DNA of 6,861 nucleotides from the NCBI GenBank assembly GCA_903923345.1, contig CAIXXI010000506.1, forward strand, positions 1 through 6,861. The letters run 5' to 3'. The translations under genes were made by a program, and so were the position numbers. Below the pieces are notes generated by a model. The model had not been told where the DNA came from and ran no database searches. It saw only the letters and a list, made by a program, of their open reading frames with translations. This DNA is from an uncultured Burkholderiales bacterium (GTDB taxonomy: Bacteria; Pseudomonadota; Gammaproteobacteria; Burkholderiales; Burkholderiaceae_E). Below, in pieces: positions 1-5,724 of this stretch (the first letter of the stretch is position 1; the number at the start of each line of letters is the position of its first letter).

Positions 1-620
1 ATCGTCTTGACCTCGGTGTCGAGGTAGCCCTCCTGCTGCAGCATCAGCTCGAAACTGCCCCGGTCCATTGCATCGGCAGGCAGCGCATCCGGCCCGGTAT
101 AAAACCCCGGAAACCGCACCTTCACCCAGTCGCCTGAAGCGGCCCAGGCGATGCAACTGTCGAGCAGAACCGGGCGCTTCGCCTGCGGGCCGGTGTAGGT
201 TTTCTGGCGGGCTTCACGCATCGACTGGAAGGCGATGGTTGCCATCTGCTGAAGCATCTCGCGGATGTGCGTGCAGCCTTCCACCCCGCCGATGCGCTCG
301 TTGGCCGCCTTCAGGAAGCCCTTGCCGATCGACAATCCGATGAGCCGCTCGAAATTCTGTGCGCCGTTCTGGCAGACCCGGTGCGGGTGCGCATCGGCGC
401 GGGCCTTGAAGTCGCGAATGATGCCGTCGGTGTCCACCGTCATGGTCACGACCATGTCGTGCATCGGCTCGCCAGGGTCTTTCGCACCGCCAGGCCAGTT
501 GGTCATGCGGTAGTGCTTGATGTCGGTCAGGCGGGCGTCGACGTCAAAGAGGCCGTCATCGCGGGAATAACCATCGATCTTGATCGTTCGGGTGTGCAGG
601 GGCGTGCGGGTGACTGACAT
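1..620 (-). CDS. DUF2889 family protein, C-terminus cut by window edge
   Basis: The reading frame starts with ATG at 620 and stays open to the left edge, giving 206 visible residues and no stop. The N-terminus carries the family pattern LHTRTIKIDGYSRDDGLFDV (residues 8-27), followed by a TDIKHY segment (32-37), an HDMVVTMTVD strand (54-63) and a GCTHIREML motif (115-123). These match my recollection of the DUF2889 family, proteins of roughly 200 residues, so only a little is probably missing. No signal peptide or membrane segment is visible, so a cytoplasmic location is inferred. The start is supported by a strong purine-rich ribosome site just upstream. The function of the family is unknown; GCTH could suggest a metal or thiol site, but that is speculation. 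It lies downstream of the lipoprotein gene in the same direction after a 100-base gap, so it may be co-transcribed or have its own promoter. Gene call is firm; family call is good; function is unknown. Confidence 0.85.
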   Translation of the reverse strand, partial: MSVTRTPLHTRTIKIDGYSRDDGLFDVDARLTDIKHYRMTNWPGGAKDPGEPMHDMVVTMTVDTDGIIRDFKARADAHPHRVCQNGAQNFERLIGLSIGKGFLKAANERIGGVEGCTHIREMLQQMATIAFQSMREARQKTYTGPQAKRPVLLDSCIAWAASGDWVKVRFPGFYTGPDALPADAMDRGSFELMLQQEGYLDTEVKT

Positions 621-625
621 CGAAT

Positions 626-633
626 CTCTTCCT
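626..633 (-). promoter_or_regulatory. Ribosome binding site of the DUF2889 gene
   Basis: The complementary strand reads AGGAAGAG five bases before the ATG at 620. This is a strong Shine-Dalgarno match at good spacing and fixes that start codon. Confidence 0.7.
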
Positions 634-703
634 GAATCAAGGCAAAAGGGTCAACCACGCCAAGAACACGTGGGTCGCCCGAAACTGGAAGGCATTGTTG
701 CAT

Positions 704-718
704 GGCAGTTTGACTGCC
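704..718 (-). terminator. Short hairpin just after the lipoprotein stop codon
   Basis: GGCAGT (704-709) and ACTGCC (713-718) form a perfect six-base-pair stem around a three-base loop. It begins two bases past the lipoprotein TAA stop in the leftward direction. No run of U follows it in the transcript, so it is not a canonical intrinsic terminator. It could be a weak terminator, a 3'-end stabilising structure or chance. The rest of the 621-720 gap holds only the DUF2889 ribosome site, a CACGTG palindrome (667-672) and a TTGACC -35-like hexamer (complement of 649-654) with no good -10 partner. Confidence 0.3.
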
Positions 719-720
719 GA

Positions 721-1299
721 TTACTCGAGACCCTTTTGCTCGAGCAGCATGCGTTCCACTGCGTCGAAAAAGCGCTCGTAGAACCCCCCGGCGGGGATGG
801 TTTCACTGGCGACCTTGACCAGGGAATCGCTGCTTGAAGAAATCGGCAGGGAGATTGAGCCAATCGGTCCGACCCCGACACTGGCCGACGTGCTCGACTT
901 CTTGATGGTGTAGCGATCCTGCACCGCGCTCACGAACAGGGCCGTCGTGGGCAGGGACCGGGCCGAGGGCGCACAGACCAGATTGAACTCGATCTGCACG
1001 TGGGTGTCGGTGTCCGGCTGGAATCGCTTGTGGGCCTGGATGTGTTCCGGGCTGACAGCGGTCGCGACATAGCCTTCGCTCAGCAGCACCCGCCGCGCGG
1101 CATTGCAGCTGTCGGCTGGCGACGCCACCAGATCACGCGAAAAACCGGCTCGCCCGTCGAACGACTCTCTTTCGTAGACCCGCAGCCCGCGACCGCCCGT
1201 GCATGCGCTCAGCGCAATGACCCCTGCGACGACCGCGAGCGACCACAGCCGGCGGGGCCGTCTGCACCGCGACACAGCGGACACCATCACAGGGCTCAT
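721..1299 (-). CDS. DUF2242-type outer-membrane/periplasmic lipoprotein
   Basis: The protein has 192 residues. An arginine-rich n-region (R11-R17) precedes a hydrophobic stretch (about 18-32) and the lipobox L-S-A-C, with the acylated cysteine at C33. Residue +2 is threonine, not aspartate, so sorting to the outer membrane is the default expectation. The mature part has a FSRDL segment (53-57), an SCNAARRVLLSEGY helix (64-77), FQPDTDTHVQIEFNLVC (93-109), a VSAVQDRYTIKKS block (123-135), a serine/glycine-rich stretch (136-160) and VKVASETIPAGGFYERFF (161-178). This matches my memory of the DUF2242 lipoproteins common in Betaproteobacteria; their function is unknown. I chose ATG at 1299 because it gives a complete lipoprotein signal and begins 19 bases after the upstream dehydrogenase stop; ATG at 1287 would also leave a usable signal. 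The reading frame extends further upstream only as a shadow inside the dehydrogenase gene. It is probably the third gene of the leftward operon, with no obvious role in acyl-CoA metabolism. Confidence 0.85.
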   Translation of the reverse strand: MSPVMVSAVSRCRRPRRLWSLAVVAGVIALSACTGGRGLRVYERESFDGRAGFSRDLVASPADSCNAARRVLLSEGYVATAVSPEHIQAHKRFQPDTDTHVQIEFNLVCAPSARSLPTTALFVSAVQDRYTIKKSSTSASVGVGPIGSISLPISSSSDSLVKVASETIPAGGFYERFFDAVERMLLEQKGLE

Positions 1300-1318
1300 C
1301 GCCTGCTTGCCGGGTGCC

Positions 1319-2524
1319 TCAACCCAGCACCTCGCGGGCAATGATCTCGCGCTGGATCTCCGATGTGCCGCCAAAGATCGTGTAGGCACGGGCATTGAGG
1401 TACTGAGAAATGATCGGGCGCGCGACATCGGCCAGCCCGGCATCCGACTCATGCTCGTCCAGCGGCCGCAGCGACTCCCAGGCCAGCGCGTCATCGCCGA
1501 GCAGCCGAACGCCCAACTTGGTGATCGACTGGTGAATTTCGCTCCAGCGCAACTTGGCCATCGAGGAGCTGCTCGACCCCGGGTTCTGGCCCACTTGCAT
1601 GGTTGCCATGACGCGCAGTTCGGTCGCCTCGAGTGCATCGATATCGAGTTCGATCATCGACAGCGCCAAGGCCAGGTCGGGATCGCTGTTGAGTCGACCC
1701 TCGGTGTCGAGCAGGAGCACACGCTCCAGTGCAGCCCGCAGCCGGCCGGCCTGAATCGCGCCGCCTCGTTCGAATTCGAGCAGGTATTTTGCAATCGTCC
1801 AGCCCTGGCCTTCATCGCCGACGCGGGCCTCGATCGGCACCCGCACATCATCGAAGAAGACCTGGTTGACCTCGTGATCACCGCTGATACTGCGAATCGG
1901 CCTGACCGTGATGCCGGGTGTCTGCATGTCGATCAGCAGGAAACTGATGCCCTCCTGGCGCCGCGGGGTGTCTTCCCCGGTTCGAACCAGGGCGAACATC
2001 CGGTTGGCATGCTGCGCATGGGTCGTCCAGATCTTGCTGCCATCGACTCGATAGGCCTCGGTGCCGTCGGCTTCGCGCACCCGGCGAGCGCGGGTGCGCA
2101 GCGAGGCGAGGTCGGAGCCGGAGCCGGGCTCCGAGTATCCCTGGCACCAGTAATCGTCACCGGACAGGATCCGCGGCAGGTAGTGCGCCTTTTGCTGTGG
2201 CGTGCCGAAATGCATGATCACCGGCCCAGCCATGCGCAGCCCAAGCGGCGACAGCGAGGGCGCACCGGCTCGGCCACATTCGGTTTCGAAAATCCAGCGC
2301 TTCACCAGACTCCAGCCGGTTCCGCCGTATTCAAGCGGCCATGCCGGCGCCACCCATCCGCGCGCATGCAGGATGCGATGCCAGCGCAGGCTGGGCCCGG
2401 GATCGCTGAATACCGAGGTGTTCAGCCGGGTCGCCCGAACCAGATCGGGCGTGAGCTGCTCGCGCAGCAGCCGGCGCACTTCATCGCGAAAAGCCAGGTC
2501 TTCATCGGTCATCGCGAGAGTCAT
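1319..2524 (-). CDS. Acyl-CoA dehydrogenase, large (PimC-like) subunit
   Basis: This 401-residue protein has the full acyl-CoA dehydrogenase fold: an N-terminal helical domain (about 5-120) with RGWVAPAWPLEYGG (55-68), a middle beta domain with the FAD-binding YSEPGSGSDLAS (130-141) and KIWTT (164-168) motifs, and a C-terminal helical domain ending FGGTSEIQREIIAREVLG (384-401). It would oxidise an acyl-CoA to the 2-enoyl-CoA and pass electrons to ETF in the cytoplasm. The position of the usual C-terminal catalytic glutamate (E376 of MCAD, in YEGT) is glycine G385. The likely base is instead E252 in FERG (251-254), in the helix where LCAD, isovaleryl-CoA dehydrogenase and the mycobacterial FadE26 type carry theirs. 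Its ATG overlaps the stop of the small-subunit gene (ATGA, 2521-2524), implying translational coupling and a two-subunit enzyme like PimCD of Rhodopseudomonas palustris or FadE26-FadE27. M5 at 2512 is an alternative start, but the overlap and an upstream AGGA favour 2524. The substrate is unknown. Confidence 0.93.
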   Translation of the reverse strand: MTLAMTDEDLAFRDEVRRLLREQLTPDLVRATRLNTSVFSDPGPSLRWHRILHARGWVAPAWPLEYGGTGWSLVKRWIFETECGRAGAPSLSPLGLRMAGPVIMHFGTPQQKAHYLPRILSGDDYWCQGYSEPGSGSDLASLRTRARRVREADGTEAYRVDGSKIWTTHAQHANRMFALVRTGEDTPRRQEGISFLLIDMQTPGITVRPIRSISGDHEVNQVFFDDVRVPIEARVGDEGQGWTIAKYLLEFERGGAIQAGRLRAALERVLLLDTEGRLNSDPDLALALSMIELDIDALEATELRVMATMQVGQNPGSSSSSMAKLRWSEIHQSITKLGVRLLGDDALAWESLRPLDEHESDAGLADVARPIISQYLNARAYTIFGGTSEIQREIIAREVLG

Positions 2525-3687
2525 TGTCCTGCCCCTTTCCCTGTGTTGCGTACTGCAATCTCGGCCCGCAGGTTGGCGTGCCGGCGCAGGTGCCAGTCGG
2601 GTGATCCGAGCATCGCATCGAGGGCGAGCTGCCGCTTCAGGAACACCCCCACCGGCAATTCTTCGGTGACGCCCATACCGCCATGCAGCTGGATCGCTTC
2701 CTCGCAGGCGCGGCGCGCCAGTGCGCCCACCTTGGCCCGTGCGCCCGAAGCAATGCGGGCACGCACCAGCGGGTCAAGGTCATTCGACGATCCACCCAGT
2801 GCCAGCACTGCAGCCTGAGTCATGGACCGCGCCTCTTCGCAACCGACCTTCAAATCCGCCATGCGATGGCGCAAAACCTGATTGGTCGCCAGTGGACGGC
2901 CGAATTGCACCCGCGTGCGCAGGTAGTCCGCCGTGGTTCGAAGCAATGCGTCCATCGCACCGACCGACTCGGCGCAGGCCAGCACCAGCGCCTGATCACA
3001 GACGCGCTCCCAGGCCGCCCGGCCGGCCTTCAGGAGGCAGGCCGATGCATCGAGCTGCACGCCATCGAGCACCAGGCGACACGCCCCTGCGCCATCCACC
3101 GTTTCGAAGGCCTGGCTACTGGCACCGGTCGAGCCTCGGGTCACGATGAACAGACCAAAATCCGGTGTGGCCGCCGAGCCCTGATCCAGTTCAGCCGCCA
3201 CCAGCCAGGCATCGGCGCGATGACCCGAAGCAACCACCTGCTTGACCCCATCGAGGCGCCAGCCGGCCGCGCTCGCGCGGGCCTGCGTCTGCAGGCGCTG
3301 CGCTCGCCAGTTGCTGCCGCGCTCGCTCACCGCGGTCACGACCATCGACTCACCCCGCGCGATCGCAGGCAGCCAGTCGGACCGGGCAGCCGGCGAGTCA
3401 GCACCGGCAATCAGCGAGGCAGCCAGTGCGATCGCCGGGATGAGCGGTTCGCTGATGGCTGCGGCACCGAGCGCCTCATGCAGGACGGCCGCTTGTGCCA
3501 GGCCCTGACCCAGCCCTTCGTGGGATTCCGGCAGGGTCATGGCCAGCCAGCCGAAATCGGCCATCTGTTGCCATCGCGCCTGGGTCTGTGCGGCCCCGGC
3601 CTGGTCCTGCACCCAGCGCGACACGCTGTCGCGCAGCATCTGATCGTCGGCGCTCAACTGCGCGCCTGTCGTTGTGTTCGGGCTCAT
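2521..3687 (-). CDS. Acyl-CoA dehydrogenase, small (PimD-like) subunit
   Basis: This 388-residue protein belongs to the acyl-CoA dehydrogenase family in its degenerate small-subunit form. It shows FGWLAMTLPESHEGLG (45-60) in the N-terminal domain, a weakly conserved middle domain in place of the usual E-P-x-x-G-S-D motif (SERGSNWRAQ, 121-130), RTRVQFGRPL (257-266) and the FAD-site segment AIQLHGGMGVTEELPVG (331-347). The C-terminus has no YEGT-type glutamate, and counting back from the QFG motif puts alanine A233 where LCAD-type enzymes carry their base. It is therefore probably non-catalytic or structural, helping to bind FAD in an alpha2-beta2 complex with the next gene's product. The start at 3687 is chosen because GGGAG lies eight bases upstream; the frame stays open further upstream, to 4029, but only as a shadow over the divergent crotonase gene. 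It is the first gene of the leftward operon. The family call is firm; the partnership is inferred from the overlapping gene order and complementary residue loss. Confidence 0.92.
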   Translation of the reverse strand: MSPNTTTGAQLSADDQMLRDSVSRWVQDQAGAAQTQARWQQMADFGWLAMTLPESHEGLGQGLAQAAVLHEALGAAAISEPLIPAIALAASLIAGADSPAARSDWLPAIARGESMVVTAVSERGSNWRAQRLQTQARASAAGWRLDGVKQVVASGHRADAWLVAAELDQGSAATPDFGLFIVTRGSTGASSQAFETVDGAGACRLVLDGVQLDASACLLKAGRAAWERVCDQALVLACAESVGAMDALLRTTADYLRTRVQFGRPLATNQVLRHRMADLKVGCEEARSMTQAAVLALGGSSNDLDPLVRARIASGARAKVGALARRACEEAIQLHGGMGVTEELPVGVFLKRQLALDAMLGSPDWHLRRHANLRAEIAVRNTGKGAGQ

Positions 3688-3695
3688 CAGCCAGT

Positions 3696-3700
3696 CTCCC
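3696..3700 (-). promoter_or_regulatory. Ribosome binding site of the small dehydrogenase subunit
   Basis: The complementary strand reads GGGAG eight bases before ATG at 3687. It decides the start over longer in-frame extensions that would run into the divergent crotonase gene. Confidence 0.65.
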
Positions 3701-3795
3701 AGATCCCGGAATGTCGAGGCGATGATAACCGCGACCCCCCGCCATGCACCACAGGCGATGCCGCGATAATCAACCCCGGACAGACCCAACCACAC

Positions 3796-3800
3796 GGAGA
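3796..3800 (+). promoter_or_regulatory. Ribosome binding site of the crotonase gene
   Basis: GGAGA lies five bases before ATG at 3806, a good match at standard spacing. Confidence 0.65.
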
Positions 3801-3805
3801 CGACG

Positions 3806-4690
3806 ATGAACCCTTCGAGCTTTGAAACCATCCTGTACTCGGTCGAGGACGGCATTGCCACGATCACGCTCAATCGCCCGGACAAGCTCAATGCCTTCAA
3901 CACCCGCATGCGCGATGAGGTGATCGCGGCCTTCGATGCCACGGATGCAGACGACGCGGTGCGCGCGGTGATCGTGACCGGTGCCGGTCGCGCCTTCTGC
4001 GCCGGCGCCGACCTGTCTTCCGGCGGCAATACCTTCGACTACAAGGATCGCGGCGACGCCTCACGCGAGGAACACAAGGTCGGAGACGTCTATCGCGACG
4101 GTGGCGGTCTGGTCACCCTGCGCATCTTTCGCAGCCTCAAGCCGGTGATCGGCGCAATCAACGGGCCGGCGGTCGGTGTGGGCGTCACCATGCAACTGCC
4201 GATGGACATCCGGCTGGCCTCGACCCAGGCCCGGTTCGGCTTCGTCTTTGCACGGCGAGGCATCACGCCCGAGGCCGCATCCTCGTGGTTTCTCTCCCGC
4301 GTCGTGGGCATCCAGACCGCGCTCGAATGGTGCTACAGCGGCCGGGTGTTCGACGCTCAGGAGGCGCATCGCGAGCGACTGGTCAGGTCGCTGCATGAAC
4401 CCGATGACCTGCTGCCGGCCGCACGCGCACTGGCGCGTGAATTCGCCGACAACGCCGCCCCAGTGTCGGTCGCGCTGACTCGCCAGATGATCTGGCGGAT
4501 GGCGGGCGCAGAACATCCGATGATGGCCCACCGGGTCGACAGCCGCGCCATCCAGGCTCGCGGACAATCGGCCGATGTGCGAGAAGGCGTCAGCGCGTTT
4601 CTGGCCAAGCGCCCGGCGGTGTTCCCGGACACCGTCTCGAAGAACATGCCAACGTTCTATCCCTGGTGGGATGAGCTGCCCTTTGAATGA
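3806..4690 (+). CDS. Crotonase-family enoyl-CoA hydratase/isomerase
   Basis: This 294-residue protein has the crotonase fold: an N-terminal strand pair ending LNRPDKLNAFN (22-32), the first oxyanion-hole segment GRAFCAGADLSSG (61-73), the second, NGPAVGVGVTMQLPMDIRLAS (119-139, given by its ends), and a C-terminal trimerisation region with FAKRP-like FLAKRP (265-270). It acts on enoyl-CoA thioesters in the cytoplasm. The two glutamates of classical hydratase (E144 and E164 in rat numbering) correspond to T128 and F148. A glutamate is present eight residues later, E156 in GITPEAASSW (152-161), the arrangement of ECI2-type delta3,delta2-enoyl-CoA isomerases. Automatic pipelines would probably call it enoyl-CoA hydratase; isomerase or another crotonase reaction is at least as likely. 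The tail (YPWWDELPF, 285-293) extends beyond a minimal crotonase of about 260 residues. It is the first rightward gene, with its own promoter region, and its stop overlaps an upstream in-frame ATG of the Bug gene. Family certain; reaction uncertain. Confidence 0.93.
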   Translation: MNPSSFETILYSVEDGIATITLNRPDKLNAFNTRMRDEVIAAFDATDADDAVRAVIVTGAGRAFCAGADLSSGGNTFDYKDRGDASREEHKVGDVYRDGGGLVTLRIFRSLKPVIGAINGPAVGVGVTMQLPMDIRLASTQARFGFVFARRGITPEAASSWFLSRVVGIQTALEWCYSGRVFDAQEAHRERLVRSLHEPDDLLPAARALAREFADNAAPVSVALTRQMIWRMAGAEHPMMAHRVDSRAIQARGQSADVREGVSAFLAKRPAVFPDTVSKNMPTFYPWWDELPFE

Positions 4691-4721
4691 GTGCAGACTT
4701 CGTCTTTCACCCAAACTTTTC

Positions 4722-4726
4722 AGGAG
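4722..4726 (+). promoter_or_regulatory. Ribosome binding site fixing the Bug protein start
   Basis: AGGAG lies five bases before ATG at 4732. It favours this start over the in-frame ATG at 4687, which would put 15 non-signal residues in front of an otherwise complete signal peptide. Confidence 0.75.
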
Positions 4727-4731
4727 TGCTT

Positions 4732-5715
4732 ATGCGGATTGCCCGCCTCGCCGCCATTGCGTCACTGGCCATGATGTCGTTCGCCACGCCTGCGCTCGCG
4801 CAGGACTTCCCGAACAAGCCCTTGCGCTGGATCGTGCCCTTCCCGCCGGGCGGGCCGACAGACTCATTCTCGCGGCCGGTTGCGCAAAAGCTCTCCGAAA
4901 TCCTTGGCCAGCCGGTGGTCGTTGAAAATGTGCCCGGCGCGGGTGCCTCGATCGGCATGGATCGGGTGGCCAAATCTGCGCCCGATGGCTACACGATCGG
5001 GCTGGCAACGACCGGCACGCACTCGATCAACCCTCACCTGTATGGCAAGCGGCTGCCGCACGACACCAGCCGCGATTTCACCCCGCTCACGCTCGCGGTT
5101 CGCTACGTGAACGTACTGGTGGTGAACCCGAAATTGCCGATCAACACGGTGGGCGAGCTGGTCGCTTATGCCAAGGCCAATCCGGGCAAGGTGACCTTCG
5201 GCTCGGCCGGCAACGGTTCGTCCAATCACCTCTCGGGCGAAGCGCTCAAGATGGTTTCGGGCGCGCCCATGCAGCATGTGCCGTATCGCGGCAGCGCCCC
5301 TGCACTGGCCGACGTGATCGCCGGCAACATCACCTTCATGTGGGACATCCCGATCACCGCCATCCCCGCAGCCAACGCCGGACGGGTTCGGGTGATCGCC
5401 ATCAGCAGCGAAAAGCGCTCGCCCTATTACCCGAGCGTGCCGACCGTGGCTGAATCGGGCCTGAATGGGTTCACGGAAGTGGGCAGCGATCTGTGGTTCG
5501 GCATCGTCGGACCCGCAGGCATCCCCAAGCCGGTGGTTCAGAAGCTCAATGAGTCTCTGGTTCGCGCCATCCGCTCCCCGGAAATTCGCGAGCGGATGTC
5601 TGCAGTCGGGTTCGAGCCGCTCACCAGCACCCCCGAGGAATTCGCCAGAGCCATCCGCACCGACCGTGACCGATGGGGACCGATCGTCAAGGGCTCCGGC
5701 GCAATCGTCGACTGA
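4732..5715 (+). CDS. Bug/TctC-family periplasmic carboxylate-binding receptor
   Basis: The 327-residue protein begins with a Sec signal peptide: basic R2 and R5, a hydrophobic core (about 6-19) and a PALA cleavage site (A23/Q24). The mature protein opens with FPNKPLRWIVPFPPGGPTD (26-44) and continues with VVVENVPGAGASIG (62-75) and SAPDGYTIG (82-90), the signature segments of Bug receptors, the extracytoplasmic solute-binding proteins of tripartite tricarboxylate transport. The length matches the usual 320-330 residues. Family members bind carboxylates such as citrate, glutamate, aspartate or nicotinate, or aromatic acids; sequence alone does not tell which. No TctA or TctB membrane gene is present, as is common for the hugely expanded orphan Bug genes of Burkholderiales. 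Its place between a crotonase and an acyl-CoA dehydrogenase gene suggests it recognises the acid degraded by this locus, an inference. The start at 4732 is chosen on its ribosome site and signal peptide. The 41 bases separating it from the crotonase stop fit one operon. Confidence 0.95.
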   Translation: MRIARLAAIASLAMMSFATPALAQDFPNKPLRWIVPFPPGGPTDSFSRPVAQKLSEILGQPVVVENVPGAGASIGMDRVAKSAPDGYTIGLATTGTHSINPHLYGKRLPHDTSRDFTPLTLAVRYVNVLVVNPKLPINTVGELVAYAKANPGKVTFGSAGNGSSNHLSGEALKMVSGAPMQHVPYRGSAPALADVIAGNITFMWDIPITAIPAANAGRVRVIAISSEKRSPYYPSVPTVAESGLNGFTEVGSDLWFGIVGPAGIPKPVVQKLNESLVRAIRSPEIRERMSAVGFEPLTSTPEEFARAIRTDRDRWGPIVKGSGAIVD

Positions 5716-5724
5716 AAGATCCCG

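Larger units (their letters stand above)
3688..3805. promoter_or_regulatory. Divergent promoter region between dehydrogenase and crotonase operons
   Basis: These 118 bases separate two divergently transcribed gene sets and must hold at least one promoter for each. Rightward, GATAAT (3765-3770) matches the sigma-70 -10 consensus at five of six positions and would give a leader of about 29 bases. Leftward, the complement of 3722-3727 reads TATCAT, also five of six, with a leader of about 28 bases. The -35 regions of both would fall on nearly the same bases (about 3742-3750) and neither resembles TTGACA, which suggests weak or activator-dependent promoters. The two -10 elements sit in similar mirrored contexts (ATAACCGCG at 3725-3733, CGCGATAAT at 3762-3770, an imperfect inverted pair). 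No compact operator palindrome was recognised and no regulator gene lies in the window. The region's role is well supported by layout; the hexamers are by-eye candidates. Confidence 0.5.

Noticed and set aside
667..672. CACGTG palindrome in the lipoprotein-DUF2889 gap
   Set aside because: A six-base palindrome is expected by chance at this composition, and no extended symmetry surrounds it.
1300..1638. N-terminal extension of the lipoprotein gene to 1638
   Set aside because: It would overlap the dehydrogenase gene for more than 300 bases and bury a textbook lipoprotein signal peptide in the interior.
1199..2818. 539-codon rightward reading frame
   Set aside because: It lies opposite the large dehydrogenase subunit and runs across two gene boundaries. 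Its translation is rich in Arg, Pro, Ala, Gln and His without recognisable motifs, as expected for an antisense shadow in GC-rich coding DNA.
2683..3825. 380-codon rightward reading frame
   Set aside because: It is antisense to the small dehydrogenase subunit and overlaps the start of the crotonase gene in another frame; no domain or ribosome site supports it.
4061..4714. 217-codon leftward reading frame opposite the crotonase gene
   Set aside because: It is an antisense shadow of a clearly recognised crotonase, with no independent support.
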